Origin: an uncultured Lachnospiraceae bacterium
GTDB taxonomy: Bacteria; Bacillota; Clostridia; Lachnospirales; Lachnospiraceae
Assembly: GCA_910586615.1 (NCBI GenBank)
Contig: CAJUJP010000009.1
Coordinates: 1 to 64,000, forward strand
Length of the DNA stretch: 64,000 nt
Direction of reading: 5' to 3'
The translations under genes were made by a program, and so were the position numbers. Positions 52,636 to 61,092 of the stretch are shown here, in pieces (positions within the stretch are counted from its first letter, which is position 1; each line of letters starts with the position of its first letter). The notes under the pieces are model-generated. The model had not been told where the DNA came from. It worked only from the letters and a program-made list of their open reading frames with translations, and made no database searches.

Positions 52636-53700
52636 TTAGTACATTTCGATAAAATCTTTTGTTTCCATTTTCAATTTAAATGCCCTCTTAGCATTTTCAG
52701 GTGAAACTTGCTCATACCAAATCCAGATTTTTGTTATACTTTCATCTTCTACCCCAAACAAATCACACAATTCCTTTATCACTTTTAACCCATAAGAAAA
52801 ATCCGCCGTAAAATAGCGTGATTCAAAATCAGGTATCCAATCATTTCCTATACATTTCATAGGAGAATATAAGCCTTTAAAAGCCTCTATCCCCCTAATT
52901 TTCATAGTCATAGCATGCGGTGTATGACTTTCATAATAATCACATAGTGATTCTACACTATTTAAATCCAAAGGAATCCTATTGCACAACATCTGTAATT
53001 CCTTGTCGCAAGCAATCAGAAACTTCGACGATTCATCGTTCCATTCTTCATAAAACAACATATTTCTATCATATATTTTACCTAAATAATAATCATTGAA
53101 CATAGCATACAATCTAGCCGTGTGAAGAATCGGATTTGACGGTGTTAAAGTCACTGCCAGATAATTCGGCAAGGCTACACAGGGAATATCAAACATTTCT
53201 TCAAGCATTTTCGCTATCTCCACACTATGCTCTCGCGGAATAGATCCAACTTCCAAGCGCTTTTTTCTTCCAAGCATATATACAGCCTTTCCACATTCTT
53301 TTAGTCTTGCAATACTATGAACTCTTTGTAGCCCGAAAAGTATACTGCCTTTCTCAGTCAAAGTCTTGAATGCAAATTCAGCACCGCCGCTTCCGGGAAT
53401 AACCCCTATATACTGTCCTTTTCTGACATATGGAAATAACTTTCGTGAAATATCTGGAAATGTCTGTGCCGGTACAGTGATCAGGATCATGTCCGCTTCA
53501 TTTACTGCTTGTTTGAGATCGCTGGTACTGCATTGAATCTTACCTTCCAATAAAAAACTGTCATTTGCATCAAATACCTCAATACAATTACTCCAACAAT
53601 CCGCTCTGGATGTATATACTTTAACCATATGCCCTTTTTCTGCCAGTTCTGCCGCCATTAAGGTGCCAATATTGCCCCCGCCTATTATCGTTATATTCAT
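52636..53700 (-). CDS. NAD(P)-dependent opine-dehydrogenase-family protein
   Basis: A 354-residue protein with an N-terminal dinucleotide fold (ITIIGGGNIGTLMAAELAEKG) and a C-terminal helical domain containing PSNPILHTARL, the conserved substrate-binding region of octopine/nopaline dehydrogenases. These enzymes reductively join an amino acid to a 2-oxoacid. It follows the ornithine-cyclodeaminase-family gene by 52 bp in the same direction. I infer that the pair makes an unusual amino-acid-derived group for the surface polymer or a secreted small molecule. Confidence 0.8.
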   Translation of the reverse strand: MNITIIGGGNIGTLMAAELAEKGHMVKVYTSRADCWSNCIEVFDANDSFLLEGKIQCSTSDLKQAVNEADMILITVPAQTFPDISRKLFPYVRKGQYIGVIPGSGGAEFAFKTLTEKGSILFGLQRVHSIARLKECGKAVYMLGRKKRLEVGSIPREHSVEIAKMLEEMFDIPCVALPNYLAVTLTPSNPILHTARLYAMFNDYYLGKIYDRNMLFYEEWNDESSKFLIACDKELQMLCNRIPLDLNSVESLCDYYESHTPHAMTMKIRGIEAFKGLYSPMKCIGNDWIPDFESRYFTADFSYGLKVIKELCDLFGVEDESITKIWIWYEQVSPENAKRAFKLKMETKDFIEMY

Positions 53701-53752
53701 ATTTTATGCCGCATAGCGCCGCACTTTAACAGCTTATTAACCAACCTTTTAA

Positions 53753-54704
53753 TCAGATCCAAAACTTCTCCGTAGGGCCATGTAAGTCTATCTCCATAAG
53801 TTTTGTATCATCAATCAGTCTATAAATGTGTGCGGCAAAATTAATGTCATGCATGGAGACACCAATATTATATGCTAAAATCCTTTCCTTATCATTTTCA
53901 CGCCCTATGGCTTTTCCATTTACAACATCAGATACTTCTGCAAAATATCTAAACTTCTCAAAATTTTTAAAATGATGCACATGTCCATAATCATCAGCAT
54001 ATATTTTATCAAAAAAGAGATCGCAATTTGTAAATCCAAGTGTATGGATGGGCACTACCAGTACTCCTTCTTCAAAGTACTTATCTTCACAGATATCCTC
54101 CGAAAGATATGTCGCTGCTGAAATCACAACATCTGCTCCCCTGACAAGCGAGTCTGCGCCATCCACAAATGTAAAATGCAAATTAGGATACTCTATAAAT
54201 CGCTTCGCAAATAACTCTTCCTGTCCTTTATACTTTAAAAGCTTAATATGCAATTCTTTTTCCGGTAACATAGCGGCCAGAACCAGAAGCGCTGCCCTGG
54301 CCGTATTACCTAACCCTAACATACCAATTACAGAAAACTTTTCCTTCGCAAGCAAAAGAATAGAATGTGCGGCAACAGCCCCTGTACGCATGGTTGTAAT
54401 CCAATCTGCATCCATCAAAGCTAAAAATTTTCCATTTTGCGCATTAAATAGAAGCAGTCTGCTATCCAGACTGGGAATTCTATCCGGATATCTGGTAACA
54501 ATTTTTACCCCCCCCCCACTCCATCTTTTCACCTCTGATAATACATGGCATTACATTGCAAAAAATGCCCTCCGCCGGTTTCATACTGATTTTCGCCGGA
54601 AGCAGAACTTCATCTTTATTTGCAATCATTTCGCTCACCCACCGATAACAAGTCTGTGGCGTAATATTCAATTTCAAGATATCGTCAAAAGAAACAATTT
54701 TCAT
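53753..54704 (-). pseudogene. Ornithine-cyclodeaminase/mu-crystallin family gene, out of frame at a 10-G tract; probably phase-variable OFF
   Basis: ATG 54704 (GGAG upstream) opens a family-typical N-terminus containing EVLLPAKISMKP. It runs into the G-tract and, with 10 G, stops nine codons later. The other 255 residues, in the next frame, hold DADWITTMRTGAVAAHSI and the NAD fold VIGMLGLGNTARAAL. At 9 or 12 G the gene encodes a normal enzyme of about 316 residues. Relatives make proline from ornithine, or form diaminopropionate and similar amino acids. It lies in series with the opine-dehydrogenase-like gene. Confidence 0.75.
54508..54517. repeat. Poly-G/C tract, 10 bases
   Basis: Ten C on the plus strand, inside the ornithine-cyclodeaminase-family gene; the frame is broken at this length. 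Confidence 0.9.
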
Positions 54705-54758
54705 AATACATTCTCCACTTTTCTTTACCATCATAAATGAAATGTCTTGTTTACTTTG

Positions 54759-56579
54759 TTAATTGTCTTTTGTAAAAATATTCTTTAATGCTTCTATCAA
54801 CATTTCATTTTCTTCCTTTTTTCTAACTGCAAGTCTGACATACTGCTTTCCATCTCTAATTTTAGACGTTAAATCTTTGATGAACAAATTATGCTTCACA
54901 AGCAGTTCCTGCGTTATCTGTGCAGCCGAAAAACCATTATTGATCTCACACATCACATAATTTGCCTGCGTTGGATAAACATATAAGCCCTCAATCTGTT
55001 CTAATGCATTTATAAAATGTTTCCTCACAGGCATGAATTCATCCATCGCCTTCTTATAATCATCACTATATTTTTCTGCAATCTGCATATAAAATTCAGC
55101 AAATGAATTGATATTCCAGATAGCTACCGTATGTTTCAATTCATCGATCAAATCTATCTGTGCCGATACTAATACTCCCAGCCTTATTCCTGGAACGCCA
55201 TACGATTTAGATATACTTTTCACAACAATAAGATTCCTGTACTGTTCTAAAACCTCATTATGAATCAAAGTATTATCTACTCCCTCTGCAAAATCAACAA
55301 AACTTTCATCAACAACTAGTCTTATCTTCTTTTGGTCACTCCACTGGCACAATCTAAGCAATTCTTCTTTCTTAATAAAATTGCCGCTTGGATTATCCGG
55401 ATTAACCAATACGAGCATATCAATATTTTTGTCCTGATAAAAATCAATAATGTCATCTACGTGATATTGAAAATTCATTTGAGTCGTATCAAAAACAATA
55501 CTTTTATCTGCATCATATCTATTAGGATATTCCTCGAATGTGGGTTTGATAAAGCCGATTCTCCCTTGATATCCATCAAGTAATCCTTTGATGAGCTCTG
55601 CTGCGCCGTTGCCTACTACTATATATTCCTGTTTTATCCCGAAATTCTTAGCCGCCAACAATGCATTTACATACATGCCTGAAGGATATTGCGTAATCAA
55701 TGTATCAAAATTACTCTTTATCTCATCAATCAGTCTTTGGGGAGGGAAATACGGATTTACCAAATAGCAAAAGTCCAAAATCTTCGGATATCGCCAATAT
55801 CCTCCGTACCGCCGCTGTATCTTATACAGCTTCTCCTCTTCATTTTCGCTGAAAATCGACTCTGCAATGTCAAGATCCTGTATATCATCAATCTCATACC
55901 AGAGCTGCCCCTCCAACCTTTTCGCTTTAATCTCCGGATCGTCCAACATTGTGATAACTCTTAAAACCTGCTCATAATATTCGTTATTTCCCAGCGCACT
56001 GGAATATGCGTCCAAGAACGGTACATAATAATGTTCCGAGAAATGTTTACTGAATTTATAAATATTCACTGTTTTATAATAAGCAGGTATATCTTCAAAT
56101 ACAATTTTCTTTCCGCCGATAAACGCCTGAATATTATCTTCTTCATCCAATTTAACTACTGTCCCATCCATCCAGCTTTCGTATTTATCTACCAAAGCCA
56201 GTGTTTCTCTCTTATCTTTCACCAGGAAGTCCAGTACGCTGTCTTCAAATATCAAATCCGATTCCAACAATAACGTGTCATCTTCTTTTAAATACTCTTT
56301 TGCCAGTGCCAAAGAATAAATATTGTTTGTTTTAAAATAAATTGGATTATCAATATATACAATAGGTGTATGTATCCCCAGTGAATTAATATAATTAATT
56401 AATTTATTTCCTTCATATCCAACTACAATCACGATTTGTTTGAGTTCTAATACTTCTAATTGATGTAACATTCTTTCAATCAATGTTACACCATTCACTT
56501 TAACCATACATTTTGTATTATCTGCTGTCAGGTCTTTCAACCTTTTTCCCATTCCTGCTGCCAAAATAACTGCCTGCAT
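54759..56579 (-). CDS. Fused nucleotidyltransferase and CobD/HisC-like PLP enzyme
   Basis: A 606-residue fusion. Residues 1-235 are a nucleotidyltransferase of the LicC/PntC (CTP-using) type: LAAGMGKRLKDLTADNTKCM, VGYEGNKL and NNIYSLALAKEYL. Residues about 245-606 are a fold-type-I PLP enzyme close to CobD and HisC: VNPDNPSGNF, VVDESFVDFA and the PLP-lysine motif KSISKSYGVPGIRLG. I infer that the PLP half makes or decarboxylates an amino-alcohol phosphate (CobD decarboxylates threonine phosphate) and the first half activates it with CTP. AGGAG lies nine bases before ATG 56579. Confidence 0.82.
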   Translation of the reverse strand: MQAVILAAGMGKRLKDLTADNTKCMVKVNGVTLIERMLHQLEVLELKQIVIVVGYEGNKLINYINSLGIHTPIVYIDNPIYFKTNNIYSLALAKEYLKEDDTLLLESDLIFEDSVLDFLVKDKRETLALVDKYESWMDGTVVKLDEEDNIQAFIGGKKIVFEDIPAYYKTVNIYKFSKHFSEHYYVPFLDAYSSALGNNEYYEQVLRVITMLDDPEIKAKRLEGQLWYEIDDIQDLDIAESIFSENEEEKLYKIQRRYGGYWRYPKILDFCYLVNPYFPPQRLIDEIKSNFDTLITQYPSGMYVNALLAAKNFGIKQEYIVVGNGAAELIKGLLDGYQGRIGFIKPTFEEYPNRYDADKSIVFDTTQMNFQYHVDDIIDFYQDKNIDMLVLVNPDNPSGNFIKKEELLRLCQWSDQKKIRLVVDESFVDFAEGVDNTLIHNEVLEQYRNLIVVKSISKSYGVPGIRLGVLVSAQIDLIDELKHTVAIWNINSFAEFYMQIAEKYSDDYKKAMDEFMPVRKHFINALEQIEGLYVYPTQANYVMCEINNGFSAAQITQELLVKHNLFIKDLTSKIRDGKQYVRLAVRKKEENEMLIEALKNIFTKDN

Positions 56580-56621
56580 TTTTATCATCTCCTATTATAT
56601 TAAATCCAGCTTCTGCATATT

Positions 56622-57116
56622 TTAAATCACTTTTCCTTTAATGTTTTCTACATTAATACAGCCAACCACCGAATATCGGCTATCTTTACTCTTTTCTATG
56701 TTATCACCAATAACAAAATACTGATCTGCAGTCAATTGTACAGCATCGTCTGCAATTCCAGCATACTTAAACAAATATTCCTGTGAAAAAACGATGCTGA
56801 TGTCTCCATTTACATACAGTGTCCCGTCTCTGATCAGTACTTCATCCTCCGGACAAGCTGCTATACGCTTTATCAGCACGGAATTTAAATCATCACACCA
56901 AAAAACAATCACATCATTATAGGTATAATCCCTTGAGTGCCTGTCCACCAATACAAGCTGCATGTTATGATAAGTCGGCAGCATCGAGTCTCCCTGAACC
57001 AACACCAGCTGATACCAATACACTGATATATACAATGTAACCAGCAATGTACATATAAATATCAATGGGTAATTCAACCATTTTTCCTTTATCGGCTTAA
57101 ACCATAAATGATTCAT
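56622..57116 (-). CDS. Signal peptidase I (S26 family)
   Basis: A 164-residue membrane peptidase with one N-terminal helix (YPLIFICTLLVTLYISVYWY). Catalytic Ser44 is in QGDSMLPT and Lys83 in VLIKRIAACPEDEV; the GDN...DSRYSVVG box is present. A dedicated signal peptidase in a surface-polymer operon probably processes a local exported protein, perhaps the small protein encoded just upstream. It overlaps that gene's stop by four bases. Confidence 0.9.
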   Translation of the reverse strand: MNHLWFKPIKEKWLNYPLIFICTLLVTLYISVYWYQLVLVQGDSMLPTYHNMQLVLVDRHSRDYTYNDVIVFWCDDLNSVLIKRIAACPEDEVLIRDGTLYVNGDISIVFSQEYLFKYAGIADDAVQLTADQYFVIGDNIEKSKDSRYSVVGCINVENIKGKVI

Positions 57117-57382
57117 TTCTTATTATCAACTATTATTTCATCAGACTCTACTTCTTTATTCCTGTTTTCATCAATCCCTAATTTTTCATTTACCTTTTTC
57201 TTTGCCCTCCTGAAATAAATGCCTACTACCGCACCAACTGCAATCACTACACCGGCAACTGCCTGAATCACATATGTCATTACAGAAGGATCAATATACG
57301 CATTCGCATCTCTTCCAAATAATAACATTCCGCTAACACCTGCAAAACCTGTAAATACTACCATTTTTAAACTCTTTTTCAT
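57113..57382 (-). CDS. Small membrane protein with signal-like start
   Basis: 89 residues: a basic start and hydrophobic segment ending GRDANAYIDPS, which could be a signal peptide cut after ANA, then a membrane helix (IQAVAGVVIAVGAVVGIYF), a basic FRRAKKKV stretch and an acidic tail. I recall short proteins with a YIDPS..IQ..AG pattern in Firmicute surface-polysaccharide loci, function unknown. It is wedged between the YidC-TagF fusion and the signal peptidase, ATGA-coupled to the latter. Confidence 0.7.
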   Translation of the reverse strand: MKKSLKMVVFTGFAGVSGMLLFGRDANAYIDPSVMTYVIQAVAGVVIAVGAVVGIYFRRAKKKVNEKLGIDENRNKEVESDEIIVDNKK

Positions 57383-57384
57383 CT

Positions 57385-59286
57385 TTATACACCTGCTCCT
57401 TTCTTTGCTATCTTCTCTTGTAGACTTCCGATAATATATTTCGCTCCCACCTCGGCCGATGAACCGGGATTAAAAATATATTCATGCGTTAATGCTTCTA
57501 TTTGCGCACTGTACTCCGCCCTATGTCCGATTAGATAATCCACTGTTTTGGACACTTCATTCAACTGATCCAGTTTTAAACTTTTGCCTAACTTATCACG
57601 CAAAAGGATGTTTAAGGGGATTGTATCTATCTTCTGATATTCAGGATTCATTACCTTCATAGGCGTATCAATAAATAAAATAGGTTTATACGTTGTAAAT
57701 GCATACTCCCAACTGATTCCTGACCAATCAGTAATTAAGAGATCTGCTTCCATAACAGGATTATTTGATGTAAAATCCGTCTGGATTATTACATTTCCAG
57801 AATCATATTTTTGTTTTAAAACTTCCATATATTCTTTCTTTAAGCGCACCTCTTGCGGGTGCGGCCTCACAATGATTTCATAATCCTTATCCCTTAATGC
57901 ATCAAGAATATCTTCCAGACAGCTGTCAATAATATTCTGATCCTGCCATGACGGTGCGATCAAAATCTTCTTCCGCTCGTTCACCATGTGCGACGACGCT
58001 TGATAGTTCTCCCTGATCTCATCTATCAACGGATACCCCGCCTCTACCAGTCTCTTTTGCGGAAGCCCATACACCTTCTCCGTCTCTCTGATCTCCTCCA
58101 CTTGATGCGGACCTGCACAAAATACCGTATCAAAATGATCCATGCACCCCTTCCGCATTCCCATATTGTTGCTGCCAACACCATGTTGTACAAAGACATA
58201 TTCTACATCATCACGAATATAGCTCCGTTTAATGTGATAATTTTCGAGATCCGGCATCGTCATGACCACCATATCCGCATCCATTTTCATCATCAGTGTA
58301 ATCAGTCGATTCTCACCTATATAATATGCTCTGATCTTCGGATTCATTTGTTCCATCTCAAAAATTGAATCATTTGGATCGCTTGTAATATAGTGTATCG
58401 TAATGTTAGTATGCTCTAACAAATATTCTATCATGCCTTTAAAATACTTATAAAATCCATTGCTTTCAGAATAGAAAACCAAGTGCTTATTTACAACTGA
58501 AAAAAATCTCTTATAATCCTTTCTCTCACGCCGTTTATTCTCTGAAAAAAAACTCTCTCTTTTTTTCTTACCTATGCTTTGTAATTCTGCCAGTGTTTTG
58601 CGGCTCTTGTCCAGTTCTTCATAGTCCACATATTTTCTTGGTTTAATGATCCAATTCAGTATATACAACTGAAGAACCGCCATAAGATTACTGCAGATCC
58701 AGTAAAGTGCAGTTGCAATCGGAACATACCATCCAAGATATAAGGATAAGCCAACCGAAAAAATCATCGTACCATACTTGTTATACTTAGACTGCTCTGA
58801 CTGCAGTACATTGCTTGCATTCTGCGCTATACATAAAATCCATGCTGAAAAGCCCGCAACAATCGGCGACCAGATCAGACTTACCCCCGTCTGGCTCGGT
58901 ACCAGCCCCAGATCAACCGGTCCAAAGGACATGTCAATCGCAGGATTATCAATTCCGGCCCGTACAGCCCCTACCACTCCCATCAAAAGAAACAGCTGTA
59001 TGATCAATGGAATGGTGGACGCCAGCGGATGGTATTTCTTCTCCTTGAACAGTTTTGCCTGTTCCTCCGCTATGGTATCCTTCTGACCGTAATATTTAAT
59101 TTTCAGAAGATTAATGTCCGGCTGGATTTTGATCATCGTTATGGAGTTCATGTAAGTCCACAAAGAGACCGGCAATAACACGATTTTGCTTAGAAATGTA
59201 AACAGTATAATTGCCAATCCATAATTTCGGCATAGTTCATAGCACCAGTCCATTACTCTGCCCAGAAAAAAATATAAGTAACTCAT
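57385..59286 (-). CDS. YidC/Oxa1-like insertase fused to TagF-like CDP-glycerol glycerophosphotransferase
   Basis: A 633-residue fusion. Residues 1-225 are a YidC2-type domain: NYGLAIILFTFLSKIVLLPV, a cytoplasmic hairpin and later helices, with the usual groove Arg replaced by Lys34. Residues about 255-620 are a teichoic-acid-polymerase-type domain: FVQHGVGSNNMGMRK, APSWQDQ, IIVRPHPQEV and ITDWSGISWEYAF. The second half would transfer glycerol-phosphate-like units from a CDP-linked donor; the first half may anchor it or form a channel. I know of no standard two-domain protein of this design. No frame break joins them. Confidence 0.85.
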   Translation of the reverse strand: MSYLYFFLGRVMDWCYELCRNYGLAIILFTFLSKIVLLPVSLWTYMNSITMIKIQPDINLLKIKYYGQKDTIAEEQAKLFKEKKYHPLASTIPLIIQLFLLMGVVGAVRAGIDNPAIDMSFGPVDLGLVPSQTGVSLIWSPIVAGFSAWILCIAQNASNVLQSEQSKYNKYGTMIFSVGLSLYLGWYVPIATALYWICSNLMAVLQLYILNWIIKPRKYVDYEELDKSRKTLAELQSIGKKKRESFFSENKRRERKDYKRFFSVVNKHLVFYSESNGFYKYFKGMIEYLLEHTNITIHYITSDPNDSIFEMEQMNPKIRAYYIGENRLITLMMKMDADMVVMTMPDLENYHIKRSYIRDDVEYVFVQHGVGSNNMGMRKGCMDHFDTVFCAGPHQVEEIRETEKVYGLPQKRLVEAGYPLIDEIRENYQASSHMVNERKKILIAPSWQDQNIIDSCLEDILDALRDKDYEIIVRPHPQEVRLKKEYMEVLKQKYDSGNVIIQTDFTSNNPVMEADLLITDWSGISWEYAFTTYKPILFIDTPMKVMNPEYQKIDTIPLNILLRDKLGKSLKLDQLNEVSKTVDYLIGHRAEYSAQIEALTHEYIFNPGSSAEVGAKYIIGSLQEKIAKKGAGV

Positions 59287-59340
59287 AAATTATACTGCCT
59301 CCATTCTATTACACAATTTACCTTGCCGTTATACGTCATA

Positions 59341-61023
59341 TTACCATGGTCTGGGTTCAAATTCGCGATCCGGACCAATATTCATTTTTTCTATCAGCTC
59401 ATTTTTATCCGTCGAATAATTATATTCAAGATATCTGTTGAACAATAATCCGGATACTGCAGGATAATCTTTATTGTTTACTATCATATATACTGTTCTG
59501 TCTCTTGTTTCCCCTGCACTCCAATCAAAAACAGATGTCCCGAATTTACTATAATCTTCGCCAAGCAATGCCACTATAGTTGCCTGAAAATCATCCGCTG
59601 AAACAGGTGCCGTATTTATTTCCATCTGATCATGTGTTTCACCGCTTCTTTTTACAAATAATACCGGCTGCGGATCATTCCCATACCACGAACCATGATC
59701 GGCTGTAATAATAATTGCAGCTTCATCATATACCCCCAGTTCTTTTAACTGCAACAAATATTCATTACATATAGTCACTAGACCCTGTACTGTTTCATCT
59801 ATTGTTGCATCTTCTACGATCTCGGCCTCTTCATTAATCGTGTACGGCAAATGTGTTCCAAATAAATGTTGGATAATCAAAGCATTCTTATATTCCGGGT
59901 TCACTGATAATTTTTTTTCCGTTAAGTCCTTATAAAACCGACCATTATCATGAATAGCCACTTCCACTTCCTTCAATGTTACAATATCTCTAAATTCATG
60001 AGTCAGAACTTCAAAATAAGGTTTCGCAACATACGGAAAATATTTATAAACAGACATTTTACCCATTAATTTTAACAGTTGCCCTTGGTTTAATATGCTC
60101 TCTGTGGGTTGAACATTTTTAAACTTTCCATACAGATTATTCATATCTCCATAGATTGACACACTTCCAGCCCCAGAATACAGATTGCAGACGTAATTGT
60201 TCTTTTTCAAAATATCATAGAAATCTGTTGCTTTATCAGACTGCCATGCGCTGTTAACCCATTCATGTCCGTTCATGCTGAAATCAACTTCATTTCCAGT
60301 CAGCATATGCGTCATGGATGGGAATGTAGTGTAATAATGACAATCCGCATTATTGTAATAGGTAAAATCGGCCAATCCATCTAACAGATCCGGATGTGTC
60401 TTTAATGTGTTTTCCAGCTGGGTATTTCCAAATGTATCTAAAACAAACACAATAATATTGTGTTCTGATGCAATGTCAAACTGTCCTTCTCCGGACATTC
60501 TCAGATTATCTGAATCATCTGGTTTCACTTGCGCACTAAACACAAGAGAAAATACAGCAACCATCTGTATCGCGCTGAGAAACGCAGCTACAGCAATCAG
60601 TATAACCGGCCATTTCTTTTTAAGAAATACGCTTAATACTACAATCAGACCGATCATAATGATCCAGATTACTAAATTTAAATAAGTAAAGTTCTTTACA
60701 GAGTTCCAGTCCATTGGCCCTCCGTTTACCTCACTCAATTTTATATTCATAAACATGTTTTGAATATATGATGCCACTCCAAAACACAAAATTCCTGTGC
60801 AGATTTTTTCATTAATTTTTTCACTAAACAAAGCGGATATCAGACTGAACAGCACCCATATTGCTATCGAAATCCCCAGAAACATCCACATGAAGTCTGC
60901 AAAACCAAAAGCAAAATCCTTCTTATTTCCACAATATATTTCTAACGGCCCTAAAATACCATAGGAAATTACGGGAAGCAAACAGACAATTCCTGTCCTC
61001 TTTAATCTCTCTTTATACCCCAT
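59341..61023 (-). CDS. LTA-synthase-like membrane phosphotransferase (sulfatase fold)
   Basis: A 560-residue protein with about five N-terminal membrane helices (to about residue 175) and an extracellular alkaline-phosphatase/sulfatase-fold domain: VFVLDTFGNTQL, TTFPSMTHMLTG, and IITADHGSW near the C-terminus with metal ligands. The layout matches LtaS/MdoB-type enzymes that move phosphoglycerol or phosphoethanolamine from a lipid to a polymer outside the cell. In this locus it probably adds such groups to the polymer made by the TagF-like protein. Confidence 0.82.
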   Translation of the reverse strand: MGYKERLKRTGIVCLLPVISYGILGPLEIYCGNKKDFAFGFADFMWMFLGISIAIWVLFSLISALFSEKINEKICTGILCFGVASYIQNMFMNIKLSEVNGGPMDWNSVKNFTYLNLVIWIIMIGLIVVLSVFLKKKWPVILIAVAAFLSAIQMVAVFSLVFSAQVKPDDSDNLRMSGEGQFDIASEHNIIVFVLDTFGNTQLENTLKTHPDLLDGLADFTYYNNADCHYYTTFPSMTHMLTGNEVDFSMNGHEWVNSAWQSDKATDFYDILKKNNYVCNLYSGAGSVSIYGDMNNLYGKFKNVQPTESILNQGQLLKLMGKMSVYKYFPYVAKPYFEVLTHEFRDIVTLKEVEVAIHDNGRFYKDLTEKKLSVNPEYKNALIIQHLFGTHLPYTINEEAEIVEDATIDETVQGLVTICNEYLLQLKELGVYDEAAIIITADHGSWYGNDPQPVLFVKRSGETHDQMEINTAPVSADDFQATIVALLGEDYSKFGTSVFDWSAGETRDRTVYMIVNNKDYPAVSGLLFNRYLEYNYSTDKNELIEKMNIGPDREFEPRPW

Positions 61024-61092
61024 CTCTATACCACTCCTCTTTCTTTTCTATATTTTTCAACTTGAAAACACTCACTGCCTGTCCATCTCTCA

